This document shows, in pieces, positions 24,029 to 37,294 of a stretch of DNA of 64,000 nucleotides. A model generated the notes under the pieces. The model did not search any database and was not told the origin of the DNA. It saw only the letters and a program-made list of their open reading frames with translations. Source of the DNA: Phoronis australis (lineage: Eukaryota > Phoronida > Phoronidae); the NCBI GenBank assembly GCA_002633005.1, contig NMRA01000417.1, positions 140,158 to 204,157 of the forward strand. The letters are read 5' to 3'. Within the stretch, counting starts at the first letter, position 1. The number at the start of each line of letters is the position of its first letter. The translations under genes were made by a program, and so were the position numbers.

Positions 24029-25650
24029 GAGTTGACGTCTGAAGGTGCATTGGTGTACCAATGTTGCACCCAAAATTAGTGCAGTTGTTACTGTTTTTAA
24101 ACATTTAAATCACAGGGAGTTGTTTCAAAACAAGTTTATAGGGCAGGCCTGTGGGTGAGAGGAGTCTACTGTAATTGTTATACGGGGTCATTGTGATGTC
24201 ATATGCGGCAATTCTCGTCAATTTCACACAGAGACATTTTCTCAAACATCACTCTTTTCAAAGACTGAATACATAATGCAAACGTGCAAAATATTTGTTT
24301 TTAACATATTTGGAATATTGTTATGAGGACTTCGTCATAATTTCATTAAATAATTGTTTTGTAGTTCAATTTTTGTTTATTTTGTATGCCAGATTCTGGT
24401 TATTTATTTAGGTAGTCAGTGTTTCTTAATAACAATTGTTGAGGCAAGCTCCTGTGCCCACTACCCAGTCCATTCCCATTCACAGTAAAATGTTTACCTC
24501 TTTGCTCCACATGTCAGCAGTAATGACAAGCTTTACCTCTGGTCACTTGCCCAATGTTACAGCTGGGTCAGTGTCACTTGTGTCATGTGTTTTTCCTGTC
24601 CTCTCTGACATCATAGCTGTGTTCTCTATTGATGAACTGATGTTTAGATGTTTGTGAATTTACTCATGTTACATGGAACTTCCAGTGTGATCCTATCCTG
24701 CTGTAGTCCGCTAACTGCCATTAATAGGTAGGAACCACTTGTCACCTGATGATATTTACCTGTCTTACAGGGCAATGTCCTTTGTTAGGAACAGCCGGGC
24801 TCGTATGTCTATGCGTATGAGCCGTTCCATGGACAGTTACCTGGATGCACCACCAAGGTTGGACTTAGATGTTGTTCTTATTACATGTTATGGGGCCACT
24901 GTTAGTAGTTGGACATGGCTGTTGTTGTATGCTATTTCTGGACTATTTCTAGTATGTGTTCTGGGGCCACTATTAGTGGTTGGACATTAGTGTTGTATAA
25001 CTATCACTGGGCTATTTCTAGTATTTGTCTCCATCCTTGTGGCCACTGTCAGTTGTTATGACGATTCTTTACTGCTTGGATTCACTTTCCTTTACAGGAG
25101 GCTTATTTTTGGTTTTCCTTTCCTGGAATCTGTTATGGAGTATTCTAGGTGTATGTATCGTGTTGTCGTGGTGATGGTATATTATGTTGTTGCTTTTTGG
25201 CAATGGAATTATATGGAATACAGAGCCTGTGTTCAATGCTTCTTAAAGGGGTCACATGGACTCATGGTAGTGACTGGCTGCATGCAATCCGATAAGCTTT
25301 CTACCATGCTCTTGGTCAAAATGTTTTTACCAATATGTTAATGTATGTCATAATGGCTCGCTACTTCAGGACTAAGCTGTTTACTATACAAAAATAGGAG
25401 TTCCGTTCAAAATTTCTTACCAAAGTATGACTTTCGAAAAGAGGAAGTGTTTTAGCTTGCTTTATTTCAACTGCCCAATGTAGAATCAAAAATATTCGGG
25501 AAGCTAAAAGGCTAGGTTGATACGATAATTCACAGTTACGCCTGTCGCAAGAAATCGTACCATAAAGAACCGCCAGCGACTTTTGCATAGTCTGCTAATG
25601 CCAACTTGTCTGAGATGCAATAAGCGAAAAACAAAATTTGACTTGCAGTT
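24029..25650. other. Non-coding apart from the candidate exon at 24771-24857
   Basis: Between 24860 and 25050 a phrase around GGGCCACT...TTAGT...TTGGACATG...CTATTTCTAGTA is imperfectly repeated three times. Nothing else was recognised. Confidence 0.45.
24771..24857 (+). CDS. Candidate second coding exon (basic, Arg/Met/Ser-rich)
   Basis: This 87-base exon follows a TGTCTTACAG acceptor and ends at AAG|GTTGGA. Read in phase from the 19044 exon it encodes a basic stretch with MSFVRNSRARMSMRM and then a DSYLDAPP end. An internal ATG at the second codon could also serve as an alternative start. It leaves two bases at its donor, whereas the first recognised PDZ exon needs one base from its predecessor. 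A direct join to 44773 is therefore out of frame. Either an intermediate exon lies in the 20 kb between (possibly inside the gap at 25713-26503), another donor is used, or this belongs to a different transcript. Confidence 0.5.
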
Positions 25651-25653
25651 TTT

Positions 25654-26823
25654 ATGCGCCCACATATTTATATGTGGACGCATTATGCCGTCATCTCCGT
25701 CCGTCCGTCCGTNNNNNNNNNNNNNNNNNNNNNNNNNNNNNNNNNNNNNNNNNNNNNNNNNNNNNNNNNNNNNNNNNNNNNNNNNNNNNNNNNNNNNNNN
25801 NNNNNNNNNNNNNNNNNNNNNNNNNNNNNNNNNNNNNNNNNNNNNNNNNNNNNNNNNNNNNNNNNNNNNNNNNNNNNNNNNNNNNNNNNNNNNNNNNNNN
25901 NNNNNNNNNNNNNNNNNNNNNNNNNNNNNNNNNNNNNNNNNNNNNNNNNNNNNNNNNNNNNNNNNNNNNNNNNNNNNNNNNNNNNNNNNNNNNNNNNNNN
26001 NNNNNNNNNNNNNNNNNNNNNNNNNNNNNNNNNNNNNNNNNNNNNNNNNNNNNNNNNNNNNNNNNNNNNNNNNNNNNNNNNNNNNNNNNNNNNNNNNNNN
26101 NNNNNNNNNNNNNNNNNNNNNNNNNNNNNNNNNNNNNNNNNNNNNNNNNNNNNNNNNNNNNNNNNNNNNNNNNNNNNNNNNNNNNNNNNNNNNNNNNNNN
26201 NNNNNNNNNNNNNNNNNNNNNNNNNNNNNNNNNNNNNNNNNNNNNNNNNNNNNNNNNNNNNNNNNNNNNNNNNNNNNNNNNNNNNNNNNNNNNNNNNNNN
26301 NNNNNNNNNNNNNNNNNNNNNNNNNNNNNNNNNNNNNNNNNNNNNNNNNNNNNNNNNNNNNNNNNNNNNNNNNNNNNNNNNNNNNNNNNNNNNNNNNNNN
26401 NNNNNNNNNNNNNNNNNNNNNNNNNNNNNNNNNNNNNNNNNNNNNNNNNNNNNNNNNNNNNNNNNNNNNNNNNNNNNNNNNNNNNNNNNNNNNNNNNNNN
26501 NNNTGACGATGATTTTCCGACGATTTCGACTACTGTGGCGCCTCCTAGTGGCAGTTTTTTTTTTTTGCGCCTATGGCTGTATCTCCTAAACCGTTCGCAG
26601 GATCTTTACGAAATTTAATAAGTGTAATTATATGATGTTAACAACAGACGATGACCTAGCCTATTGAGGAGACAATGACCATGCCTTTCCATTTTGCAAA
26701 GTACAACATACTACATATATGCCCTCTACTGGCCACTTTATGGTACCAATAAACAACCCTAGATGGATACCGTATACGGTGCAATTGTGGGCGCATTTCA
26801 ACGCTCTGCGTTGCTCTTGTTTA
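25654..26823 (+). repeat. Repeat A copy interrupted by an assembly gap
   Basis: The 5' palindrome CCCACATATTTATATGTGG is at 25659-25677 and GGCGCCTCCTAGTGGC at about 26536. The 3' hairpin CAACGCTCTGCGTTG is near 26800. The middle is missing because of the gap. Open frames spanning the gap are artefacts of translated N. Confidence 0.85.
25713..26503. other. Assembly gap (791 N)
   Basis: Undetermined bases inside a repeat A copy, most likely collapsed tandem monomers. Confidence 0.99.
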
Positions 26824-29792
26824 TTTCTTCAAGATGATACACAAACATCCAGTAACGTATTGCCAACCTTTGAATTCAGAAATCGAGAGACAGCAAATTG
26901 TACACCGTCCGTTCCGTCGCTACACATCCTCGATAACCTGGCAATTACACTCATCAAAATAGGGAGAATTTGACATCTTTCAGTGAGTTATGGAAATTCT
27001 TCAAAATATGAGAGTTTCCTACCAAAAGCGAATTGGAAGGGTTGGCAAAACCACTGTCATATTTCTCTGGCCCGATATTTTTCGAATATATGTTTTATCT
27101 AGTGCACTACAGACAGAAACTCAGCGCGGCAGACCGCGTCGCTAAAAGCGGAGGCTTTGGAGCCGGCGGGGTTCTTAAACTTTGCGAACATGGGAAGAAA
27201 AGAAAGTGACAAAACGTTCAAGTGTTATATTTTGAAGTAAATCCATGACCCAAGACGAGAATTCATTACTTGTATTATGATTCACATTGCCAAACCGCTG
27301 GCTCGGAGGCCGTCGTTGCACTCTAGTTGTGATCATCGATCTATAAGTCGGGGAATCGCGCGTTTGTGTAGCACTGGGCGCCAAATCTTCAATCTTTAAA
27401 AGTCGGGGATGTGCGCTTAACCGAGAGGTGGGCGCGTAACTGGAAATCTTAAAAAATCGCAGATGGGCGGTTAACCGAGCAGTGGGCAGTTAAATCGTAA
27501 ATTCACCTAAAATAGGTGTGGGTGGTAAACTGAGCATGGGCGTTAACCCGAATGTTTACGGTATATTATTAGCTGAACAAGAGACCTCATTAAATGACTA
27601 AAAGTCTTTCTGAGATGATTGCTCTCAGATCTTAATTTAGCTCAACTTTAAACAGAAAATACGACAATAAAAGTATAGTTTGAAATTCAAATTTGAAAGT
27701 TTGAATGTACATACAAACCAGATCAGCACAAACATGATGGCCACATTTAAAAATGTATTTGCATGCTCTAAGTATTGTAATGTATAGCAGAAACTAAATG
27801 ACAATTCTATTTTAACATACCCTTTACATCCTAATAATTGACCTTACGCTAGAAAATGAATGACAGGTGTGATTGACCAATCAGAATGCTGCATTCCGGA
27901 CATTCCTCCAGACTGCAGTTCAACTGGCCATCTTGTCCGACAAGCATTAGCGGCTGTAGGACAAAACACGTTCGCCTACAATGTGCATTTTAAATGGCCA
28001 AGAGGTGTTGTTGTGGTGTGTAATTCAGACAGTCGTTATACCGACAGAGATTAAAGTCCTGTCAATTTTTGCCCTTTTCCAAAGCCTAAAAGTGATGTTG
28101 TAATGAGCAAACGATGGATTACTTAAACTGTGTGCACTCCCCCACGAGCAGCCTAACCTGTCAACATTGTTTGACCACTCGAAAGCTAAACACAAGTATG
28201 TTCTAAGATTTGCACTCTTTTTGATATTTCTTCCCAATATTGGATTTTTGGCTCTGGATTACCGTCTTTGTTAAGTGTGTGACCCACCACCTCTGCGATC
28301 ACTTTCTGGTTCATACATGACAACCATTTCCATAGCACTGACGAAAACGTGTTAAAATATAGTCTATCAATAGTCATATTGCATTTCATGCCATCCTACT
28401 TACCTGTTAGAGGCTCTTACATCTATACTGACTGTGAGTGTTGTTATAGGCCTATTCCTATTCCTTCGTAACTCCTCAGTCTTGGACCTGTCGACTGGCT
28501 CGTGACTGTTATTATCTCGACAAAGGTTGCCAGTAAAAGCCAAAGCGAAGAATTGAAAACTTTATTATGAACATCGGAGAAAATGCTTATTAATTACCGA
28601 AAATACGTAGAATTTTGGCGCTACGCCGTGGCACTACAGAAACGGCAAGCCCGTACTGAGTAAATACGCAGTGCCCGTATTAGTGGTTGACATGTTCGTA
28701 GTATATAACTCAGATATAAAAAACAGATTCATAGGCAACATTCCGCATTCAGTAAGTGTGCTTTGTTTAGTCTGTCTTCGGAAGTCATAATCACAGTCAC
28801 CACTCAAGTACTAACCGGGTTAGGCTGCTGTTGTTTCATCAAAATCACTACCTTTGAAATGTTAATTTGAATGGTTGGAGTGGGACTCCGAATTTCGACT
28901 TGTTACGTGTGTCTGTCACGGCGCCGACTCGACCATCGGTGATCACTGGACACGAAATTCTTGGCTAAACTGTTACAGTTACAGCTCAGTAGGTTTCTTG
29001 ATTTCCTACATATTTTAGTAAAACATTCGTTTTGCTTTGAGGGAAAAAATGTTATTCATTAAGGATTTTTACTGTTTAACCGCATTCGTGCAGTTTTTGT
29101 TGACGCTGATGTCAACTCTATGAGGCTTTTAGGATTTGCGTTGACTTCTGAAACATCCGCGGGCGGTTTACATGTCAGGTGTCCTCGACGTAAATCTTAA
29201 CCCCATTCCCTTTTCTGAAGGCTGTTGCCTTTTGTCTTTGTCATGGCGAGATTCATAGGGAAGATTATGTTCGCCAAAGTTTGCATGAATATCAGTTAGC
29301 ACACCGGTCTTGCTTGACGAAGCCATTGTCTGATGTCAGACTTCCGCATCAGGTGACATCATAGGCGGAGCGATCTTCTGCTGGCATAAGGTCAATTGCT
29401 CGGGCATTTCGACTTAACAATTTACCAGAAATACCTCTTATGTTTTCCAAATAGCATCCCTAAGATTTTTAAGTTCATGTGAAGTCAGGATTAACAGCAG
29501 GTTAGGTCCAAATATGCGTAAGATTGTACCCCGCAACACAAGAAAAATCACTGGACGAACACCTCGGAAAAGACATGTTGTGGTCACGTGACATTTGTTT
29601 TAATTGGAAGGTAGCATGCGCTTTCTGGCCATGTACTTTGAACTCCAATTTTTTATCTGTGAGACCGTCATCAGCTGAATGGTACGCTTTGAGTACCAGT
29701 CTTCGATTCGCAGTTTTCATGTGTCGAAAGCTCCACTCATCACGTGTCAATTTTTATGTGCTCTTAAAAAAACATTAAAAAATGAGGAGCGA
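26824..29792. other. Non-coding, no gene recognised
   Basis: Contains a 'G'-family terminal region (about 27400-27567, listed separately). The rest is AT-rich sequence with only short unsupported frames. Confidence 0.5.
27400..27567 (-). repeat. 'G'-family transposon end with tandem GGGCGGTTAACCGAG motifs
   Basis: Four variants of a GTGGGCGGTTAACCGAGC-like word occur in about 140 bases and lead to the inverse terminus TTAACCCGAATGTTTACGGTA at the right. It corresponds to the right end of the 13234-14659 element. Its left partner is not clear; the 23014 end is a candidate. Confidence 0.65.
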
Positions 29793-30078
29793 CACTTGCC
29801 GAAATTAACAGAAAAGATGACGACGAAGATGACGAGTATGACGACGATGATGACGATGATGAACAATACAAGTAATGATAACATTCACATGACGAACGTA
29901 GAGGTCAGAAATCAGTAAGAAATAGGCTACAGTCTTGCGCGACACTTGGCAAAATTAACTGGAAAGATGACGAAGATGACGAATTTGATGGTGGTGGCGA
30001 TGATGAACAAACATCATAACATTCATATGAGGAACTTAGATGTCATAAATCAGTAAGAATTAGGCTACAGTCTTGTTC
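29793..30078 (+). repeat. Direct tandem duplication, about 143-base unit, acidic-codon tract
   Basis: Two adjacent units (about 29793-29935 and 29938-30078) share ACTTGSCRAAATTAAC, a GATGACGA-rich tract and ATAGGCTACAGTCTTG/ATTAGGCTACAGTCTTG. Both can be read in one frame as a short peptide with a long Asp/Glu run, ending in a stop at the same place. No flanking gene supports translation. Confidence 0.7.
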
Positions 30079-32030
30079 AATAGAAGCTAAACCAATTTCA
30101 AAGCAAAAAGAGCGCTCAACAAAGGAACAGCGCTATCAGAAAATCTCGAATAATTCAAAAAGTATACGTCCTAGTGAAAAATGGAAAACAACATCTGAAA
30201 GCCTATTCAAAACTCTATGTAAATTTTTAGTATCGCATAATTCCGCATTTTTTTCGGAAAAATTGAAATTTTGTTTTGTTTTTTTGAAATTCAAAGTCAA
30301 ATAACTCGAAAACGGTTAGTCTGAGAAAAAATTATTAGAGGACATTTGAAAGGGTATACCTCAGAGAATCCACATTCAAAAAATCTCGTCATTTTCTCTT
30401 CCCATTTAAAATGGCACTCCAGCACGACTGAAAATTAGTCAACATGCGCCAGATCCACCATCTTGAAAGCAACTTCTGATGAAGCAACATTGGTCCTATA
30501 ATGCAACCCTCTACAGGAGAAAACGTTTTGAGGCCAAAATCTAGGTGCGCATGTGTGATTGCTGCTATTTTCGCCATGTATTACTGGAAGTGAACAATTT
30601 CTGGCATACTTATAGCGCACTTCTGGTCCAATAATTGTACTGACTTCCAGCCCTGTACGTAAAAAATTGTAGCCTCCAAAAGCATTTGAATCTTAAAATG
30701 AAAACAAAATGGCGGCCACATCCGCCATCTTGGATCCGATTATGATGAAAAACAATAGGCTTCAAGTACTTCCGAAACTACGTGTTATGTTTGTAGCATT
30801 CTAATGGCACTGCTTAGTAGATGGATTTGCTTGACAGTGCTGTGAAAATGTGTCAAGTATAGTAATCCAGTGTGATGATAAGCACATTCAAAAGTATTGT
30901 TAGAACACTTATAGTTCCACATCTTTGACATGGTGAAGTCTGTGTTTTTAGTTTTAGTCACACTCTATGAACCATTGTAACTTGCTCAGGGGCCTATGCT
31001 CTCTATTTGACGCTTTGAGATGTTTCACATCCTGTCTTCAATTTCGCTCAAAATAATTGACGAAATCCAAAGTTTCCAATTTTCAAAAGTCAAAGATGTA
31101 GATTTGTTCCTGAGTTGTGTTTTATGATAGTTATACTCTTCATACCATGCTGATAATAAACAAAACCTTTCCAATTTTCATTTTGATAGCAAATTTGGTA
31201 AAGCAAAATTGTAAATGTCTTGCATGTTGTCTGTTAAATTGAAGGACATTCATGTTAATCACGTCTGTCGAGGTTGTGTGATGCCAGGTTGGAGGGTGAT
31301 GCTCTGTGAGCACTTTTTAAATCTGGAAAAGTTCCATTGCGTCTTATGTGCGTCTTATGTGCGTAATAATAGTCATAAATATTTAAATAATTGTTGTAAA
31401 TAGACCACAGTGCTCTCCTGCATGGTGTACAATGCTTGGTTAATGAGAAGTTGATGAGAGCATGGTTTAATCTGGCTCGTTATCACCTGAGAATGTTGGA
31501 TGACTCCTCAACTCTTGTTAGGCAGACATCTACTGGTGTCAGCTGATATTTATTCACCACTTGAGAAAGAGGTGAACAAACTTCACAAGATGCTGTTGAT
31601 GACTTGTACAGGAAGCACATACACATAGACTGACTGAGGAAGTACATGGCTGTCCTGCCCAGTGTTGATTTACATTTTCTTTTTAAATTTGCCATAATTT
31701 AACTTGCAAGGGTAACTCTATTTTGTTAAATTTCTCCACAAAAGTAAAGATTAAAAACATTTTAGTCCATTACAGGCATTGCTTGTAGTGTGCGGATGCT
31801 GTAAAACAGCCTTTGGTGAATGAAATTGCCATTATTTACAAAAAGGTAATCAGCGGTTGAAAAATGGGAAATGGCCTCTTTGGCAAATGTTTTTGAGCGA
31901 AATAACTGAAGACTTATAATAGTTGACTGTAAATATGACCGACAGTATTGTAGTAAGAAGTCAGTGGTCTAAAAGTCATACACAAAATTGTAAATATAAG
32001 TTGTTAACTTAAAAAGAAATTGAAGTGTCT
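30079..32030. other. Non-coding, nothing recognised
   Basis: AT-rich, no exon, RNA gene or shared repeat identified. Confidence 0.5.
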
Positions 32031-32039
32031 ATACAGGGC

Positions 32040-32230
32040 TAAGGGAACATGCCACCAGAAATCAATATATTTTGTATCAATTCAGCTCAACATGTTCCAT
32101 TCATTAACAGTCCGTTCAGTTCTTTTAACTGACGAGATGGCAGGCAAAGATGCTAAAATTAGCTTGTGACGTCAACAGGTCATGACTGTAAGTCGCATAG
32201 TGCACACTAGGCACAAACTGAAGTTCATCT
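32040..32230 (+). repeat. Fragment related to the left end of the THAP-bearing element
   Basis: Shares ATTTTGTATCAATT, CCGTTCAGTTC and the order of flanking words with 40915-41030 of the TTAA-bounded element, in the same orientation. No coding part is present. Confidence 0.5.
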
Positions 32231-32554
32231 ACTTGCCTTATTGTTTTGCACCAATTAAACATTAAACCAGAATGCAAAATCCTTTTGGATACATGAAGGG
32301 GATATTAAATTGGTGCCTTCTGTCAAAAAAATAGGTTTTGATTTAAGTCATTGCCGTTACAAAATTGGCGTTGTCATGTTTAAGAGTCGCGTCGTAACCT
32401 GAAATTTTATGAATTTGATCAGAAAAATTAAAAGTTTTTTCAAAGCCCATAAATTAAAGCTACGGTAAAATTCAAAGGACAAGGTGATATAAACACAAAC
32501 TGAAAAACAAAAAATATTCTGTAAAATGGCCAAATTTGTCCTGTTTCGGAACAT

Positions 32555-32730
32555 CCTATCTCAGAAACGGCTGATTGGATTCATATTAAACTTTCAGATA
32601 CTATGCGTTATGCACTGCTCTCAAAACGCTGTTAGGGATTGTTTTGGAAATTTTCCATTTTTGCATGAGGGGCTATAAAAATAGGACTTTTATAATTTCA
32701 TGAAAATTTAAAAGTTCCATAAAACGAAAG
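32555..32730 (+). repeat. Dispersed repeat 'F', copy 1
   Basis: Contains GAGGGGCTATAAAAATAGGA and a preceding GGAAATTTTCCATTTTTGCA stretch. The reverse complement of a diverged copy lies at about 50985-51185 (TTTTTTATAGCCCCTCGTGC). Confidence 0.65.
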
Positions 32731-34880
32731 GTAACTTTTAATTTAGAAAACTGTAACAGCGTTTTTAAGATTTCATCTTGAACATTTGTATCAAACAGTA
32801 TTTGGTCATATTCTTGATACCATTGTTTCGCTGTGGATGTATTTTTCTTTTATGCTAAATTTTACTAAAAAGACATGGTCAGATGTCCCAGTTAATATCC
32901 GATTGGTATAAAGTAAAAAATGAAATTCTAAAGGCTTTATACTTTCAGAAAATACATAGTTTTACTGAGTTGAAATCTACAGTTATGTACAGGTTTGGCT
33001 AAATACACCGACAAGTTACCTTAAGCTGTGAAAACAGTATTCCAGTTTGAACATGTTTTGATGACAATGGCATAGGTGGACGAAAATTCATAGAACATGT
33101 GTATCCATCAGACACACTGAGTTGTTGACATCCTCGTGCCCATCATTTATTGAGAAACCAAACTTTTATCTCTCGGCCATATGATTTTGTCCATTAACTT
33201 CGAAATCTGTTTGTTATGCAGTCATTGCGCGGAAATTTTAAAATATATATAATTTGTACTCAGTGCTGAATTTCTTGTTGAAGTACAGCTCTGCGCTATG
33301 TGCCAGTGATTGCAACGAAGAGTACTCTGCTGACATAGATCAGAGTAAAAAGCCTGAAGGGTATGGCTATGTCCATGTGATAAATCCTGGTTTCCTTGGA
33401 GTGATATATGCTCTTAGTCAATGACACTGGTGCAGACTGTTAAATAAACAGTGACTAATTACCAGAGCTCTGTTTTACTGCCTTGCTCTGGTCATAAACC
33501 ATGTTATCCGGGACTCAGTCAGTTTTCTTATCAATAAACACATATGTAGGAGTACTACAGTATAGGGAGATATCATCTGCTGGGCTCAGGAATCTGTCTT
33601 GAACTGGCCAGCAGTAAGAGTGATAATGTTGGTGAATTCCTGCTGCACACTGCTACTTCACTACCACTGCAGCTGTGAGAAGTGTTGATTGTCTCTCTCA
33701 GTTCTCTCTCTTCCTTTAATCTCATCAGTCTTGTTTACACATCGAGGACAGTATGGCCAGGCATACTGCCTATTCACTGATGGATTTTGACATCAGCAGA
33801 AAATGGTGTTATCTCTTCTGGTCCGCCAATGAAGGCTTCAAGTGAGCAGGTTTTGATCTTGGTCTCCTTGCACACTGGACTCAGACTCCTCTGTCTATTG
33901 CATGCTTCATCTTTGGTATGTAGCTCTTGCCACTGGCATATATTTCCAGCAAGCACATTGTGATTGCTGAGTGCAGCCTATCATTTCTCGGGCTCCATTA
34001 AGGCAAATAGACTTAGTTTTCTTAAAAGAGATCCTAAAATGGTAGGTAGTTGTAGCCTGACTACAGTTGTTGTCAATATGGGTTGGGTGTGTGAGGGACA
34101 GCATTATGAGATCTGGCTGTTGTGTTGATGAAGGGTGTGGCCAGAGTCAGTCACTCTGATATTCTGTTGTGGACTTTAATCAGTGTCTCTTTTGAGCCAC
34201 TTTTACACAAGAAACACTTACCGTGGTGCAAGTTGTCTCCATGTGAGTTGTATTTACACAACATTATCGCACGGAAGTCAATTATAAGAAAGCAGTCTGC
34301 GCATGTTCGAATTAACAATGGCGAAGGTCCTAAACAATGTGATCACTCGTAGGTACACTATTGCAGAAGCGCAATAAAAGATAATCCCTCCCCACTCTCT
34401 AAGTGGTGTTTAGATGTGTAGTTGGCACTGGAGTAAGTGATCAAGTGCAACTTACTTAACCTCTCAAACCGTCACAAAAATTTGCTCCATGTCAGTCGTG
34501 TTTACCTGCATACTGTCCCCCAGTCAGCTGTTCCATGTCAGGTGCAGGGTGTCATGTGTGCCTTGTTTAATGTGGTTTTGGAAAACATCAGCTAAGATAT
34601 ATCAATATATCGGACCATGTGCCTGTAGACAGGATTACTCTGTATGCTGATTTTTTGTCTAAAGTTTTGTATGTTAACCAGAAAACCTGATGTATAGTAC
34701 AATTTTGGGCAGAACAACAAAGGGCAGCTGTAAGGAGGCAGTGCTTAGACATCTGGAGTACAACAAGGGATGGCCAGCCTGACCCAGCAAAGCTCTTCAT
34801 ACAGCTGATAGTATAATGGTAGTGTCACAATGTAAGTTGTATTTGAGGGTGGAATATTGGGAGTAACATACCGTGCTGAT
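32731..34880. other. Non-coding, no gene recognised
   Basis: Contains a reverse fragment of the 4060 repeat at about 34430-34560 (GCTCCATGTCAGTCGTGTTT). No exon was supported. Confidence 0.5.
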
Positions 34881-34885
34881 TGGAT

Positions 34886-34965
34886 GCCGGAACCCTGGCT
34901 GTTGTACAACCAGAGGAACCCTGGCAGTTGCACAACCAGAGGAACCCAACCGTTGTTCAAGAAAA
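34886..34965 (+). repeat. Short tandem repeat, about 27-base unit, 2.5 copies
   Basis: The unit GGAACCCTGGCTGTTGTACA + ACCAGA recurs as GGAACCCTGGCAGTTGCACA + ACCAGA and a partial GGAACCCAACCGTTGTTCAA. Confidence 0.8.
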
Positions 34966-37234
34966 GATGGAGTTGTACTCAATTCAGAACTGTTCTGGCA
35001 CATACTAAATTAGAATTAAACAGTATTGGCCAATAAAACATATACAACATACATTTAGGAAGTTTGGTAATTACTTGAAATGTGAAACTGCCATTTAGCA
35101 AACTTACACTTATACAAATCTACATGTAACAAAAAACTTCGTTTCTATGCCACCAGTTAGGTGCTTCCTGTCCAGTACTTTCAAGTACTTTTGTGTGTGT
35201 TTTTTTTCAAAGAGGGCAACAATAACCCTGGACCACACATCAGTAACTTCATGTTGTGCCCACAACAGGAAACTGGTTAAAGTATATGCCCTGGGTTCAA
35301 CTGCATGCTTGATATATACGAGTAGCCAGTTTGACATTTAGAGCTTTTCAGACAGCCATTTCAAGAATTTGGTTGTTGGCAGTTGAGTGCTACTAACTGC
35401 TAGTTGCAAAATCTAGTTAACACTTTCATGGACAGCCAGTCATTAGTGGCATAAATTTTAGAATGTTTATATCATGTTATTCTTTAAGATGTTCTTTGGT
35501 GTGAAGCTTACCAAGCTTGTTGTACAGTTCAAGTTGCATAGTAGAGCTTTACCATTGTGACACAAAATGTGTTTCATCAAATTTCAATCATTAAGCAATT
35601 GCTCATTAAGAGAATCCTGCTGAAATATCAGCATTGTTTGATTAGTTGTCACATGGGAAAATTGGGTTTTTGAGAAAACAGAAAAGTTGCAACTTTTGTA
35701 ACTCTTTTGCAAAAATAATTGGAGAATTACCATAACCTACTAACTGTTCTTTATGAAATCTTCAAATAGTTCTGGCTTAGTTCCAGAATTAGCCATATGA
35801 TTTACCTTCCTCTCTCAAACGCATTTTTGTACACTTGTGAAAATGAGCTAATTGTGAGTTATGCTTAATACTAGGTTCATATGGGTGACGAAAACACTGG
35901 CAGTTCTTCAGTGACTGCAGTGCTTACATTTTAACCAAGGAGGCCTGCTGTCCATAAAGAGGATATTTTCATCAAATTATTTCCTTACCACCCATTAAAC
36001 GATCTTGCTTCAAAAAAGCTAGCATAAATGCCAGCAGTTTTGGGGGTAATTCATACCCCTTTCACAAACTGGATAAAATTAAGCTTTTTTGCTAAGCCTA
36101 TTGGCTGACCACAGTAAGGGAAATGATTGTAAAGGTCGCTTTTGCTGGTTGTTTGAGTAACCAATAAAGTATTGGCAATTAGGTTATCACTCCTGTAGTC
36201 TGAGAACACACATGTCTTTGGGTTAGAAGCCTTTGTTTATCATGGTGTTAATCATTGCATTTGCAGTGAGTAAACATACTTTGACATCAATTGTCACTTT
36301 AACAGCACATTGGTGTGGTGAGGAAACAAACTAACTGCTGGTGAAAACTGCCCCCAGTGTGTACAGCACCTTTGACTGGCACTTTCACCACTAACTCAGT
36401 CTGGTGTCATATCAATAGCAAAGAGCCAGTGACCCTTACAGCCAGTCATATTACTGTCTTCTTGCTAGTAGTAAAAGTGCTTGAAGTAACACTAAAGTTT
36501 CAATCAGCATATGATGAGCAATAACAAATGGGTAATCTTCACTGGCAAGGCATCTGCTTCTCAAAAAAACTTCCCCTTTAATTATTTCATCCTAGTCTCC
36601 ATAGTGATAAATAGAAATACATAAATGACAAAGAAAAGAAATGCTTGTTCAAGACAAATAATTTAATACCATTTTTTTAATTTACCCCTATTTACTGTAT
36701 TAAAAAGCTTATAGGAATGACAGAGCTCAAAACCAGAAGTTGCAGCATAATGTCGTTGTTGGAAGCTTGTCATAACTTGTAGATTCCAGCGAGAATTACC
36801 CACGTCTATTGCGTTGATTCTCGTTTATGATAGCTGTCGCAGTAGCTGTTCAGTTGTGGAGCATTGTTTTGTAAATGTTCTGGTCTTGCTGCCTTGGTGC
36901 TCTAAGGGGGCCTTTTGCATGTCTTGTCCAGTTTCCCGATATTTAGATACCAGATTCTTCACCATTTTCTGCGCAATTTTCAATGGTACCAATTGATCTG
37001 AGTCACTGATTTTCTGACCACTGAGGCATGATTTTCCTAGCCAAAAAACTAGGGAATGAATATCCCTGTGCTCTCCATAATAGTCTACTGGTTGTTCTAA
37101 TGTCCTTATCAACTGGAGCCACGTTATCAATGCATGGCACCAACCTTGGTGATAACAGATTATCAATAAAAGAAATGGTCTGTTATCTAAGGAAGCTAAT
37201 GTTGTGTAAATGACCTCAGTTAAGGCCAAAAAAA
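34966..37234. other. Non-coding, no gene recognised
   Basis: A 161-codon minus-strand frame (36825-37310) runs into the Penelope-like terminus and has no recognised domain, so I do not call it a gene. Confidence 0.45.
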
Positions 37235-37294
37235 CAAAGGTGGTTCTCCATGATAGCAAGTAGCAGCATATATTAAAGAAAACGACAATGGTTT

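Noticed and set aside
23590-24079. Frames of 116 (minus) and 83 (plus) codons in the hAT-like element
   Set aside because: They overlap on opposite strands inside a 501-base MITE and show neither BED finger nor hATC dimerisation motifs.
25583-26618. Three very long plus-strand open frames (over 300 codons)
   Set aside because: They exist only because the 791 undetermined bases contain no stop codons. The sequenced flanks are repeat A.
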